DNA of 64,000 nucleotides, taken from the NCBI GenBank assembly GCA_038025085.1, contig CM076154.1, positions 32,418,501 through 32,482,500 of the forward strand. Reading direction: 5' to 3'. The position numbers were made by a program, and so were the translations under genes. Source of the stretch: Tetragonia tetragonoides (taxonomy: Eukaryota > Streptophyta > Magnoliopsida > Caryophyllales > Aizoaceae). The notes beneath the pieces were generated by a model. That model saw only the letters and a program-made list of their open reading frames with translations. It had not been told where the DNA came from and did not search any database. This document shows positions 11,311-24,200 of the stretch, one piece after another. The stretch's first letter is position 1. Each line of letters starts with the position of its first letter.

Positions 11311-13933
11311 TGTGATACCCCAATATTTTCTATAATTATAATATCGCTTATAATTCATTTATAAATGGTTTCGGAGATTTAAATCGTATATTTATTTAAC
11401 GATTCGATTTACTCAAATTAAGCCATAATAATATTAAATATTATTATGGGAATTTCGGGATTTATAATTATCAAATAGAGAGATCTAATCAAAATAATTT
11501 TTGTATATGAATGAGGTTTATTCATATTGTTTTAATTAGCTTTAATTAGCATTTAATTAGTTTTAATGGTATTTTAATTAATTATTAATCTGAAAATAAT
11601 CCTAATTCTAGTAGGGTTTGACTTTCCTTGATCAAGCACCTATATAAGCAAAGAGATGGGTCAGTTGATCAGTTTACAAAACTGAGCCAAAAACCCAATT
11701 CTCTTCTCTCTCATTCACACCATTCTCTCATTCCTTTCTCTCTCTCCACTGCACACTCTTTCTCTCTCTCTGCCTCCATTGCTGCTGCCACCTTCGCCGG
11801 AGAACACCAAGCCACCACCAGGTGAGCCGCTCCCCTCTTCTCCCTCTTTCTTTCTCTCTCTTTCTCTTTCTCTCTCTCGCCCCTGTTCTCTCTCCCCGTC
11901 CCCTGTTTTGCGCGCTGTGGCCTACCACGCCACCGCCGCGCCACCAGGCCGCGCCTGGGTGGTCGCCGGCGCTGCTGGAGCCACCCCGCGTCCCCTCTCT
12001 CCTTCAGTCTCTCTCTCTCACTCTCTTTCTCTTTCGTTCTCCCTCTCTCGCAAACTCTCTCTCTTTCTCTCTCCTGGCCGCCGATCGCCGGCGAGCCACC
12101 ACCACTGACCACGGTGGTCAGGTGGGTGGTGATGATGGTGATGGGTCCGACCATGGGTCCCCTTGTGGGTGACCGTGGTTGAGACTTGCACAACAAGTTA
12201 GGGTTTCGAATTTTGTATTTCCGTTTTAATTAATTTCGTATTTTCAGTATTTTTTCAATAATTATTTATATTTTGCTGTACTCGTTCGGAGTCCGAATCT
12301 GGATTTTCAAAAGCCTAGATTGGTTGGAATAAATCAAGGAATTTAATAAAAATATTAGTTTACAGTTTCAGTACTGTTTGGATTTTCTTATTCACTAATT
12401 ATGTCTCGGTAATTATTTTTAATTAGGACCAAACGGACAAGCGTGATCGGGTTGTGATTAGTCAAGTTACCTACTGCTAAGTGAGTGTTTGTTAGGTAAG
12501 CGATTGTGCCTACCTCCTTCCAAAGCCCCATCAAAACTATTTTGATGTGTTATGTGCTAATTGATAATTATTTGAGAATTTAATATGCTAAGCATGATTA
12601 AATTATATCGTCGTTAGTTATGAGAATATGAATTATATTCTTCGCTGTAAATATAATCTATAATGAGTATGATGAGTTTATGAAGTGTCTTTAATTAATT
12701 AGTTCATAAGCTAATTAATGTTTAATTATGGCGATGTTGAATTTCTTATATTATTATGATATAATAATATGTGCTATTTGGAGTGGGATATTATTGAGTG
12801 CTAATGAGCACCTATTATATTTGTTGGATGCTATTTGTGAAAGTGTAATTTTTGGATATCATGATTTACTGCCGAAGTGCTGCCGAAATTCCGCTAGACA
12901 TATATAAAGCATGATTATTGTTAATATGCTTTTATGTCATTATTCGTTATTATCATTCATTATCATGAGCATGAAATGAAGTAGTCGGTCGTGGTCTCAT
13001 TGTACCACTAGGTCAATCAATGCAAGTATGTGAATTGAATTAAATGAGAATAAGACTCCTAATGGATCCCTAGGAGTAGTCGAGCTATCGAGACTTATCT
13101 AATTGATATAGTCTAGGGATGCATGATTCCCAGGTTACTTTTATGGACACCTCGTAGTGTGTTCGGGACGGATCATTCCCCATTGTTTATTTCTCGACAT
13201 ATCGATTATTATGTTAGAGGTAGTGTGAGTATACACTAGAGTAAGTCCATGGCATGTCTATATCTATCTATGAACAGTATGGGTAATCGCTGTTCTATTC
13301 GCTCTCTTATTACTCTAATCAAGATGATTTATCTATTTGTGTTCGAATGATCACTAAAGCAAGAATTGCATGTAATCGAATATTGAGTATGCGCGTGCTT
13401 GATTGTATGACTAGTTGTGCATGCAAATGAATTTCAATGATTCTTCTAAAACCCAGGTAAGGTTTGCGAAAGTGTTTTTACTGGGTATGGACGACGTTTA
13501 TTCAGTTTATCTTATATTTTTTCTTTTGTTTCTTCTCTTTTTCTTCTGTACCTTGTTTCCATCACGGAAACCAAAGTGCAGGTGTAGCTGAGTGAGGACG
13601 GTTTGCTAAAAGGTTGAATGTGGGCCGTTTCTTTAGAACTATTGATTATTGGTTACTTTGGATTATTTGGGATTTTGGTTTGTGCCCTTGAAGGTAAAGT
13701 TGTAATAAAACTATAATGGACCTAAGACCGTTGATAGACAACTCTGATAATTATGTTTAATTTGTTTAGATGCTTCCTTTGACACCTAGTTTTCCTTTCT
13801 GCTTAGCATTTACTCCTTAGCGATAAATGTTGCAGTAACATACCCTTGGCTCCGTGACGGTTCGGCAGTGTCGAGTCGTGGACTGCGACGTCGATAGTTC
13901 TCTGGAAATCGTTGCGAATTCGGGGGTGTTACA
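11311..13933 (+). repeat. 5' LTR of the chromovirus
   Basis: It begins TGTGATACCCC and ends GGGGGTGTTACA. A TATA box (CTATATAAGC, about 11640-11649) lies 330 bases in and marks the U3 promoter. The transcribed part is strongly CT-rich (11695-12090), and the open frames there are compositional artefacts. At about 2.6 kb it is long for this class. Only its last 50 bases or so match the 3' LTR. Confidence 0.85.
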
Positions 13934-13935
13934 AA

Positions 13936-13947
13936 TGGTATCAGAGC
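13936..13947 (+). promoter_or_regulatory. Primer binding site (tRNA-Met)
   Basis: TGGTATCAGAGC follows the LTR end after two A residues. It is the standard plant PBS complementary to the 3' end of methionine tRNA and fixes the LTR boundary and the element's orientation. Confidence 0.92.
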
Positions 13948-14126
13948 TTTAGGTTTAAAAAGGTTTCTTAGGTTTAATAAATGAATTAATAAAGATTAAT
14001 TTCATATTGGGGAAAATAAAATATAATTAAAGTCGTTGAGCGTAGTAGTCCTAGAAGATAGGAATTATTTGAAATCACTTTGCTTGTGATTTATAATGTT
14101 CCCATTGTTTGATTGTCTACCTGTAG

Positions 14127-15061
14127 ATGGTAAGGACAAGAAAGACCGCTAGAATGACGACTGCACACCAAGGGGCACGCGCCTTAGCCCATCGTGCACC
14201 ACTTGCCGCGTATGTTGCTTCATCGGATAGTGAATCGACAGGAAACGACGCGAACGTACGTCGCAGACCCTCGCAAGACCGCGTCGCGCCCGTGATGGCC
14301 GCCCGCGCCGAGGCCGCGCATCCCGCGCCAATCGCCGCACCTGTACCTGCGCGCATACCTGCGCCTACTGCTGCCCCATTTGCCGCACCTGCTGCATATG
14401 TGGATGAAGAGGAAGATCCCTCTGAGCATATAGCACCGGATGAGGATGATGATATGCCGGAATTGGAGGATATTGGTGCGGAGAGCGATAACAACATTGC
14501 ACCTACTGCTGCACCTATTCCTGCTGCAAATTGGTCTCCTCCTGTGGAACCATTCTTTGCTACTGATGCTGAGCTCGAGGATATACGTATCTACATACGA
14601 CGTGCTTATACTACGATCGAGCGATACGAGTATGAGAACCGTACGTGGATACACCAAGGTTTTTGGGTAGAACTCTTACTAGCTGTCTTACCCAACCTGC
14701 ATCCTTGAAAAGGTCTCAAGGAGAAGTATGATGATGTGGTACTGATGAGTGGCTACATCAACGATGGGAAGTATGGCAAAGGCAATCGTTAGGCGCTTAC
14801 TTTTCAGGGTGTTGGCAATGAGTTATGCTTGTCTGAGTTCGAATGGAAGGTCATTGACGTTCTAGTGCCTGCTCCAAAGACATGTGCGAGAGTTGCTGGT
14901 CCAAGAAGCGCAAGCTTGTGGACAACTTTAGGAGGCACTTCATGCCTCAGAAGTTCGAAGGTGATGGACATCCTTACACGCCTTGTAGGGAAGTGAAGCC
15001 AAGGAGGGACGATGATGATGATATGCCTCCCGGATCGAAGAAAAACCCAGTTGCTGTTTAG
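14127..15061 (+). pseudogene. Extra ORF between PBS and gag, unknown
   Basis: A frame opens MVRTRKTARMTT at 14127 and runs 193 codons. It has an Ala/Pro-rich then Asp/Glu-rich N-terminal half and a Tyr/Arg-rich stretch. It meets TGA at 14706, continues in the same frame through LKEKYDDVVLMSGYIN, meets TAG at about 14791, and then needs a frameshift near 14885. The last part holds a CESC pair, a basic KKRK stretch and a terminal Asp run, ending at 15061. The local GC and codon pattern look coding. I do not recognise a domain. Chromoviruses of this type usually start gag soon after the PBS, so this may be a clade-specific ORF or a captured host fragment. About 690 non-coding bases separate it from gag. 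Confidence 0.55.
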
Positions 15062-15748
15062 TTATTTTATTGAGTAGAGCTAGTTGTTTTGGTTAGAAAC
15101 ATTATTCCACTTTTATGATGGCCCTGCGTGGTCAAGTTTGATGATGATGTGTAGTTGCCTAAGCAACAAATATTTTGACTCTTATCTATTTTGCAATCTA
15201 TCTTATTGCAAAAATATTTCATTTGATTATATAAAAGTCGTTATGATTTGTTTACTACATGGTTGTGTCACATATTTGCATGATTGACTAAAAGCATGAA
15301 TGCTATCTCTTATCGTCGTGACATGATGGGAAATCCATGTCGAAATTATGGCAAAATTTTTGTTGAGCATTATCAACTCTCTTGTGAGCCAAGTGCTAAA
15401 GCATATCGATATGTCTAAGTGTGATTATCTATTGCCCTACTAAAATAGTATGGAGCCTCTTTATGTGCATTATGAGCATCTTTTTCTATTCATGTGAAAC
15501 CTACATGTCTAAAGTGTATTACATGCCTATCGAACTATTGTGCATGAGAACTGAGAACAATAAAGCAAGTATGTTGCTTAGACCTAAGCTGTAAGGTCGC
15601 TCTTTGAAACTTATATGCTATATGCTAAATGTCAAGAGAAAGGTTTCAATTACAACCTATTTCTCTCAATTAGACCTTAAAGGGTCGAGATGTGCAACTT
15701 ATGTGAATGGTGTTCATACCATTACTTTTATATTCTCAGATTCGCGAA

Positions 15749-17215
15749 ATGACAACCAACGCCAATAGAATCGCTAGACTCGAGGATGGTCTGACCGATG
15801 TGGTCGAGATCATGGCAAGGCAAATGGCACGCCAAGAAGAGATGGAAACCGCTCAAGCCTCTGCAGCGCGTAGTTTCCGAGATTTTGACGCTCTTAAACC
15901 TCCTACGTTCGAAGGTGGTGCTGATCCAACTAAGCTGGAAACTTGGATCATTGAGTTTGAGAAGTTGTTCCTGGCTACGACTCGGCCTAACAACATGAAG
16001 ATTAGCTCTGCGACGTACTATCTGAAAGGCGAAGCTAACAAGTGTTGGAATGATGTGCGAACTGACTTGCTTGCAACGCCGAATTTTAATTGGGATCGTC
16101 TTAAGGTAGCTATTCGTGCTAGATTTTATCCTAGTGCTCTACGACGCCTGAAGCAGCGTGAGTTTGAAGGGTTAAGCCAAGACAAGCTGTCTGTGGCCGA
16201 GTATGCTGCCAAGTTCAACGAGCTTGCTATTTTTGCTCCTAATCTGCTGACAAATGAAGCTGAGCGAATCGAAAGGTTCGAGGATGGGCTGAAATGGGAT
16301 ATTCAACATTTTGTCGCTGGACAATCTGTCACTTTTCAGGAATCTTATAACAAGGCCCTGAACCTGGAGAGGATTATTGGACGTCGTGACACGCATTTGG
16401 GTAAGAACAAGCGCGACGAAAGTAATCCATCGCAGTCGAACAATGGCGACAAGAGGCCAAGATCGAATGCCAACAACAACTACCAAGGTGGTCAGAACAA
16501 TACGAATAGAAATCGTGACTCGAATAGTCATCGAGCTACGATAATGGCTAGAAGGAATACGCCTTGTACTCGCTGTAACAAGACGCATGCTGGTAAGAAC
16601 TGCCGAGGTGAAGTGTTGCAATGCTATGAATGCAACAAGCCGGGTCACAAAGCTTCTGAATGTTGGAACCGAGGTAGGAATGGTAATGGGCAGAACCGCG
16701 ACAACAACTACAATCGTGGTGGAAATAACAATGACTATCGTGGTAATGGTGGTAACTACTGTGGAAACGGGGGTTACAACAACAACAACAACCGCAACAA
16801 TGTTGCTCCTGCTGTGAACAACCAAGTTCAAACTCCTGCTACTGTTAATCCCGCACCGAACAACAACAACAATAACAATAGAGGGGTTAATGGTAGAATT
16901 TTTGTGATGAATTGCAATGAAGCAGAAGCAAACCCGAACGTGATCGCTGGTACTTTTCTTGTTCATTCTTTTCCCGCTTTTGTTTTGTTTGATAGTGGTG
17001 CGACGCATTCTGTACTTTCTAAATGCTTTGCGTCTAAGATAGGATTAGAACCTAGTTCAGTGTATAGTGCAAATATGAGGATGCCAGATGGATCGATAGC
17101 TAAATGTAAAGCGTTGCATGAAAAGTGTCCGATTAGGATAGCTGGTTCCGATTTACCTGTGAATTTGATTCAGATGGATTTGAAGGACTTTGATGTGATA
17201 TTGGGAATGGATTGA
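15749..17215 (+). pseudogene. Gag and protease of the chromovirus
   Basis: The likely start is ATG at 15749 (MTTNANRIARLEDG), which gives the usual short N-terminus. The gag core lies at about residues 35-210 (PPTFEGGADPTKLETW, ARFYPSALRRLKQREF). It is followed by an Asn/Arg-rich low-complexity linker, a CCHC zinc knuckle (CYECNKPGHKASEC), more Asn-rich sequence, and an aspartic protease with DSGATHS. Gag forms the particle and binds RNA; the protease matures the polyprotein. The frame stops at TGA 17213-17215 where the family has MDW, so Trp became stop by one G-to-A change. The antisense 278-codon frame here is only a shadow of the Asn-rich codons. Confidence 0.88.
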
Positions 17216-18720
17216 TTAGCAAAGTATAGGGCTAAGTTGGAGTGCTTTGAACAACGTGTTTCTTTGCGAGGACCTAAAGGTAAGAAGATCACTTACCGAG
17301 GAGTTGTGGTCAAGCCTAAGTTGAAGGTGATGGCTACTATGAAGGTTAAGGAGTGCGTGACTAAGGGTGAAGCGATTTACCTATGCCATGTGGTGGATAC
17401 GAACCGCGAGAAGGAAGCTCCGCAGCCTATTCCTGTAGTTTTCGAGTATGCAGACGTGTTTCCCGATGAGATTCTCGGAATGCCTCCGCAACGTATTATC
17501 AACTTTACGATCGAACTTGCTCCAGGTTCTGCACCAATTTCGAAAGCACCGTATCTTATGGCACCTGCTGAGATGACGGAACTGAAAACGCAACTTGAGG
17601 ACTTGTTAGAAAAGGGATACATACGTCCGAGTGTATCGCCTTGGGGTGCTCCTGTTTTGTTTGTACGGAAGAAGGATGGTACTATGAGACTGTGCATCGA
17701 CTACCGCGAGTTGAACAAGATTACGATCAAGAATAGATACCCACTTCGCAGAATTGACGATCTGTTTAACCAACTGCGTGGTGCGTCTATTTTCTCAAAT
17801 ATAGACCTACGATCAGGATACCATCAATTGAGGATTTCTGAGCCTGGTATTGCGAAGACAACGTTTAGGACGAGGTATGGGCACTACGAGTTCACTGTGA
17901 TGCCTTTTGGGTTGACGAATGCACCTGTGAAGTTTATGGACTTGATGAACCGTACGTTCCAGCCTTACCTAGACCAGTTTGTTGTAGTCTTTATTGATGA
18001 TATTCTGGTTTACTCGAAGAACGCCGAGGAACATGAGCAGCACCTACGTACTGTTTTGGAGATTCTGCAAAGACATCAACTTTACGCCAAGTTGTCTAAG
18101 TGTGAGTTTTGGTTAGACACGGTATCTTTCTTACGACACGTGGTGTCTAAAGATGGAGTGACCGTAGATCCAGAGAAGATTGGAGCTGTTACAGAGTGGC
18201 CAAGACCAACGATCGTGACCGGAGTTCAGAGTTTTCTTGGACTTGCTGGTTACTATAGACGATTTGTGGAAGGTTTTTCAAAGATTGTGCAACCGATCAC
18301 GAATTTGATGAAGAAAACGACGAAGTTTGTATGGTCTGACAAGTGTGAGACTGCTTTTCAGGAGTTGAAGAAACGTCTTACAAGTGCACCTATCTTGACA
18401 TTGCCGTCAGAAACAGAAGGATATGAGGTCTACAGTGACACATCTAAGCATGGCTTAGGATGTGTTCTAATGCAATACAGAAAAGTCGTGTCTTACGCCT
18501 CACGACAACTGAAAAAGCATGAAGATAACTATGCTACGCATGATCTAGAACTTGCTGCTGTGGTATTTGCATTGAAGATTTGGCGACATTACCTGTATGG
18601 TTCCGCAGTCAAGATGTTCACTGATCACAAGAGTCTCAAGTATATCTTTACGCAGAAAGAGTTGAACATGCGGAGTACAATATTGATATCTAGTACCATG
18701 AGGGTAAAGCGAACGTAGTC
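17216..18720 (+). pseudogene. Reverse transcriptase and RNase H, chromovirus
   Basis: It continues the gag-protease frame after the 17213 stop. The RT contains [33 protein letters not shown], the MPFGLTNAP motif and the catalytic FIDD. The connected RNase H shows YSDTS (Asp), HDLELAA (Glu) and TDHKSL (Asp). After LNMR near 18671 about two dozen bases expected by family comparison are missing. The next part (EYNIDI, stop, [15 protein letters not shown]) lies in another frame with TAG where Gln is expected. RT copies the element's RNA and RNase H removes it; with these breaks neither can be made as part of a full polyprotein. Confidence 0.88.
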
Positions 18721-20319
18721 GCTGATGCTTTGAGTAGGAAGACTAGGCATTGGTTAAACACTGCTTTAGTGCTTCCTAAGGAGATCATACGTGACTTGCA
18801 AAGTCTCGAGGTGGAGATTGTGTTTCAAGGTGACGTTCAAGGTACCTTAGCACATATGACCGTTCGACCAACATTATTAGACGAGATCAAAGATAAACAG
18901 AGTGGTGATGAGGATCTCCAGCGGATTCTAATCCACAAAGACGAGGGTAGGTCCGAGGACTTCACTTTGGGCCAAGATGGAATTATGAGATTTAGAGAAC
19001 GTGTTTGCATACCCAATGACCCAGATATCAAAAGTCAGATTCTGTGTGAGGCTCATAATACGCCGTATTCTGTACATCCTGGTGGAGACAAGCTGTACAA
19101 AGATCTACGTCAAGTGTTTTGGTGGAAAGGCATGAAACAAGATGTTGCTGAATTTGTAGCTAAGTGTTTGACATGTCAGAAAGTCAAGATCGAGCACAAG
19201 AGACCAAGTGGAATGGTACAATCACTGGAAGTTCCAACGTGGAAATGGAATTCAATTTTTTTGGATTTTGTCATGGGTTTACCTTTGACACAGAAGAAGA
19301 ACAATGCCATTTGGGTGGTTGTAGATCGATTGACGAAGGTCGCACGATTCATCCCTATGCATGACACGTGGAAAATGGAGAAACTGGCTGACGCGTACGT
19401 CAAGGAAGTCATGAGACTTCATGGAGTACCTGAAGCTATTGTTTCTGATAGAGACTCGAGATTTCTTTCTAACTTTTGGCAGAAATTACAAGAAACTTTT
19501 GGAAGCAAATTGAAGTTTAGTACCGCTTTTCATCCTGCAACAGATGGCCAGACGGAAAGAACAATCCAGACTCTGGAGGATATGCTTCGAGCATGTGCCC
19601 TCGAATATCAAGGTTCGTGGGATAAGCACATTCCGTTGATCGAATTTTCTTACAACAATAGCTATCATTCGAGCATCGATCGAGCACCATATGAAGCCCT
19701 GTATGGAAGGAAGTGTAGATCGCCTGTGTGTTGGAACGACATTAGCGAGACTGCAGTTTTGGGTCCTGAAATGATCCAGCAGACTGTCGACATTGTGAAG
19801 GTGATCCAGACGAAAATGCGAAGTGCACAAGATCGCCAGAAATCATATGCAGATCGATGTCGTAGACCTGAAGAATTTGAGGTAGGAAGTAAGGTACTTT
19901 TGCGAGTATCTCCTACCAAGGGTGTTATGCGTTTTGGTCGTAAGGGAAAACTGAATCCTCGTTACATTGGACCTTATGAAATCCTAGAGAGGATTGGTGA
20001 AGTTGCTTATCTTTTAGCTTTACCTGTGGAACTTGAGGAAGTCCACAATGTCTTTCACGTCTCTCAACTGAAGCGATCTGTACATGATCCAACTCATGTC
20101 GTTCAACCTGAAACGATCAAACTTGACGAGAGTTTGACGTATGAAGAACGTCCGACCGCGATCACTGACCGCAAAGAGCGCTCGACTCGCACCAAGACTA
20201 TTCCGATTGTGAAAATTGTTTGGTCCCGTCATGGTCAAGAAGAGGCAACATGAGAAGCTGAAACCATGATGCGCGAGAAGTACCCAGAACTCTTTCTTGA
20301 AGGTACTAATTCCATTTGA
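18721..20319 (+). pseudogene. Integrase with chromodomain, chromovirus
   Basis: From DALSRKTRH on, the frame is open to 20253. The HHCC zinc-binding domain is visible (HNTPYSVHPGGDKL to CLTCQKVK). The DDE core has Asp in FLDFVMG, Asp in SDRDSRF and Glu in TLEDML. It is followed by the GPYEILERIG C-terminal domain and a chromodomain (TYEERPTAITDRKER to REKYPELF). A TGA at 20251-20253 replaces the Trp of TWEAE, cutting the chromodomain; sense resumes to the natural stop at 20317-20319. Integrase joins the cDNA to the chromosome, and the chromodomain in this group steers insertion toward heterochromatin, by family knowledge. Confidence 0.88.
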
Positions 20320-20341
20320 GTTTCGGGACGAAACCCTTTTT

Positions 20342-20354
20342 AAGGAGGGTAGAG
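20342..20354 (+). promoter_or_regulatory. Polypurine tract
   Basis: AAGGAGGGTAGAG lies directly before the TG that begins the 3' LTR. It is the expected plus-strand primer site. Confidence 0.8.
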
Positions 20355-20532
20355 TGTCACACCTAGTAGTTTCGTGTTTTGTTTACCGCTTTGCACGAGT
20401 TGCATGTTCTAGCATTGCATGCTGCATTGCTAATCGACTTAGATCACAACCGTAGTACATGCATTGCATTGTCGTTGTCCTAAGCGACGTCGATAGTTCC
20501 CTGGAAACCGTTGCGAATTCGGGGGTGTTACA
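20355..20532 (+). repeat. Short, mismatched 3' LTR
   Basis: It begins TGTCACACC after the polypurine tract and ends GGGGGTGTTACA. Only the last 50 bases or so (from CGACGTCGATAG) match the 2.6-kb 5' LTR; the first 125 or so do not resemble any part of it that I can see. It is therefore a deleted LTR of another subfamily or a recombinant. Confidence 0.75.
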
Positions 20533-20996
20533 AAATGGTACTAAGTTATTTCCAATAAATTTTTTTATTAAGCATAAATAAGTTAGAAATTTGCATACAT
20601 TTATGTCTTTGTTAACTTTTGTGCCTTCATATTCATGTTATTCAATTTTTCTTGACGTCCAACTTATGAGTCCTGCATCTTTATGTTCTGTTATACCTGA
20701 ACCTAACATTCATTATACCTAAATCCATATGTAGTGCTATTAAGTTATTACCAAATTCTTCGAACGAAAAAAAAGTTATTACCAAAAATTTTTTTTGATC
20801 AGATTTATTACCAAAATTTTGATTATACATGAATAACTTGTCTATTTTGTGCCTTTATAATAACGTCTTTAGACTTATTATTGACATCCAATTTACAAGA
20901 ATTGCATCATTTGGTTTCGTTATACCTAAACCTATATTTCGTTGTACCTAAATCCAAACATAATCCTACTCCATCAATTATTCCCAAATATAACTT
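20533..20996. repeat. ~206-230-bp tandem repeat array, part 1
   Basis: About two diverged units carry the recurring order CTAAGTTATT, ATGAATAACTTG/AATAAGTTAGAA, CACATTTAT, TGCCTTCATAAT, TTGACATCCAACTT, GTTATACCTAAACC and CCTAAATCCA. The last unit is interrupted at CCCAAATATAACTT by the LINE and resumes at 26128. Confidence 0.75.
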
Positions 20997-21245
20997 TTTT
21001 TTTTGGTGCAAATCAGAAGCTTGTATTATTACTTGCTGTAATGTAACAAGATTACAGCCCACAGGCACTGTAAATCAAGGCCACCTACTAGGTAGGGTTC
21101 CTTAGGATCTACAGCCCTTTTCAACCAAAACAGACCTTACATTGCTGGACCAGCTCACTACACACAGTGGCTTCTCATATCTGATTCATAATACAAGCTT
21201 ATCTATTTACAGTAGCTACACAGACAAAATAAAAAACATAACATA

Positions 21246-24200
21246 TTACAAAAACCTTATCCAATTCTTGTTCTTGCTGTTAATCTTTCTTTTGCTGCTG
21301 CATTGCTGTATTCTGGTTCTGACTACCTGCTGAATCTGCTGCATAATCTGTGACAGTGGTATTCTGCTCCCCTCAAAATGCTGAATGTTCCTGCATCTCC
21401 ATATCCAGTACACTGCTGCTGCAAGTCCTGCTGCATACACTTCCTTTCTGAATCTTGAACACTTTTGTCTACTTATCCAGTTGAGCATGCCCTGAGCTGT
21501 GTTTGCTTTTGCTGAAATTTGCAGCCAACCCCTTAACTGAACCATAACTTCTGTGGACACACTACAGTTGAAGAACAAGTGATTGTGATCTTCTTGTTTC
21601 TGCTTGCACAGGTGACACATTTATCTCCATTCAAGAAACCCATTTTCTGCATCCTGTCTTTAGTTAGCAATCTGCCCATTTGAACCAGCCACAGGCAGAA
21701 ACTTTGTCTAGGCATAGAGATCTTCCCCCAAATCAAATCAGCATGTCTGTACTTTGGCATGTCTCCTATTAACACTCTGTATCCACTTGCTGCTGAGTAC
21801 ATCCCATAGGTGCACCCTTCCACACACCCATTGCTGTGTATTGTTCCTGGAAATAGCTCTTGATTTTGTTGAGCTTTTTCCAGTACCAACTGGAACCCCA
21901 TACTGGAACATAGTTTCAGAAATTTGCTCCTTTCAAATAAACCCCATTAATCCATTTTACCCACAGTGTGTCTTTTTTTGTGGCTAGATCCCAGATATGC
22001 TTCCCATTCAAGGATATGTTGAACAATTTGCAATTCTTCACATTTATTCCACCATTTTTCCTTGGTCTGCATACAATGTCCCATGCCACCAAACTTGTCT
22101 TTTGCTTTTGTTCATTAGACCCCCACAAGAAAAATCTGCATTTTTGCTCTACACTCTTCAGTACCCCAGCAGGCATTACAAAAATGCTTGACCAGTATAC
22201 ATGTATAGAGAATAATACAGAATTAATTAGTTGAGCCCTTCCTGCATATGAGAGGTTCCTGGAGGCCCAAATCTGCAGTTTCTTTGTCATTTTATCCACC
22301 AAGCATTCACAATCTAATTTGCTCCATTTAGATGGGGATAGTGGCACACCCAAATATTTCATGGGCAAAGTGCCCTCTCTGAACCCAGATAACTCTAATA
22401 GCTCATTCTTAACTAGTTCATTCACACCAGCTACATAAATATTGGATTTCTCCTTGTTTGCAAACAATCCAGTAGCTTGTGAAAAATAGTTAATGCTATT
22501 CATCATGATACTCACAGATTCAGGTGTAGCTTTACAGAAGCACATCAAGTCATCAGCAAAGCATAGGTGACTCAGGGTTAGTTCTTTGCACATTGGATGC
22601 CAACTGAAGCTCTTATCCATACAGGCTATCTTCAGGATTCTTGATAAAAATTCCATTACCAGCACAAAGATTAATGGTGAGACTGGATCTCCCCGCCTAA
22701 TGCCACGTTTTGCAGTAAAGTATCCATGTGCTTCTCCATTCATGTTGATGCTGAAGCTTGCAGTTTGGATGCATTCAAGTAGCCAACTACTGAACTTTAC
22801 AGGGAAACCATACCCTTGCAGCATTTCCTTCATAAAACCCCAATGAATTGTGTCATATGCTTTCCTTAAATCAATCTTCATCAAGCACCTAGGAGAGGAT
22901 TGTTTCCTATTGTAGTGCTTGATGAGATCCTGACATATCATAATGTTATGGAGTATTGATCTCTGAGCCACAAAAGCTCCCTGGTTCACAGATACAAGCA
23001 CAGGAAGCACTTTTGCCAATCTCCCACACAAGATCTTGGAGATGCATTTGTAGATTGTATTGCAGCAAGCTATAGGCCTGAAGTCAGATGCCTTCTCAGG
23101 ATTTGGTATCTTCTGCACAAGGCACAAATTTGTAGTATTCACCTCTTTGAGCATTTTAGAGGAGTCAAAGAAATCTATAATAGCATCAGTCACTTCTTGC
23201 CCCACAATGTGCCAAGCTTCTTTGAAGAATCCTAATCCAAAACCATCCGGGCCTGGGCTTTTCTTACAGTCAATATCAAACATGGCTTTTTTCACCTCAT
23301 CAGCATTTACAGGGGCAATAAGGTTCATCTGTTGATGGAAGTCTAGTCTGTGACCTGCTGTGAAGAAGCTACCTTCTGCTGTAGTGTCTCTGACTCCTGA
23401 GACCCCCAACATCTTTTTGTAAAACTCCACAAATTCTTCCATAACCAGATTCTGATCTTCCAGTAGAGTCCCCTCCTGTGTCCTGATGGAATGTACTCTA
23501 TTCTGCTGTCTTCTTTGGTTCATGACTGAATGGAAGAACTGAGTGTTCCCATCTCCCAGCTGAACCCATCTTGCCTTGCTCTTCTGCTGTAAAAAAATTT
23601 CAGCTGCCATGTTCACCTCCTTATATCTCCTCCTGGCCTGTACTTCTTTCTGTTGCACTTCCTCATTTAAGGGCTCTTTGTTGGCTTCAATCTGAGCTTG
23701 AGTCATGGCTATTCTAGCAATGTCTATCTGAGCTAAGATATCACTAAATTCATTTCTGTTTAGCTTCTTCAGCACTGTTCTCACCCTTTTCAATTTCTGA
23801 TACACTCTAAACATTTTTATGTCTTGTGTTCTGAAGTTCCAGGCTTGCTGAACCATAGCATGGAATTCAGAGTGGAGGCTCCACATGTTAAAATATTTAA
23901 AGGGTATATGTCTTTTTGTGGATTCTCTATGAAGAGCTAAGCAAATTGGAGAGTGATCAGATACTCCCTCTGGGTGGAACTTTAGATCAAATTGATCATA
24001 TTCCTGAAACCAGAGGCTGTTTGCAAAAACCCAATCAATTTTAGAGTAAACTCTCCCTCCCCTTTCATGCCTATTATTCCATGTAAACTGACACCCTGAC
24101 CATCCCATTTCAGTGAGGAAACAATCTTCAATGCAAGCTTTAAAATCTTGTATTTCAGCATATGTAACTGGTAATCCTCCTTTTCTATTGTCAGGTAACA

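Larger units (their letters stand above)
11311..20532 (+). mobile_element. Ty3/Gypsy chromovirus (Tekay/Del-like), degenerate
   Basis: The layout is 5' LTR, methionine-tRNA PBS, an extra ORF, gag, protease, RT, RNase H, integrase, chromodomain, polypurine tract and 3' LTR. This is the Gypsy gene order, with a C-terminal chromodomain placing it in the chromoviruses, probably Tekay/Del. The flanking 5-mers AAATA (11306-11310) and AAATG (20533-20537) are a plausible 5-bp target duplication with one mismatch. Gag-pol was one frame but now has TGA at 17213, a deletion frameshift and TAG near 18690, and TGA at 20251. It cannot be autonomous. Confidence 0.9.

Noticed and set aside
11711..12196. Open frames on both strands rich in Ser/Leu or Arg/Glu
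   Set aside because: They come from a CT-repeat tract in the LTR leader; low complexity, overlapping on both strands.
16172..17008. 278-codon antisense frame opposite gag
   Set aside because: It is the complement of an Asn-rich (AAC/AAT) gag linker, which gives Val-rich antisense without stops; no domain and no promoter context.
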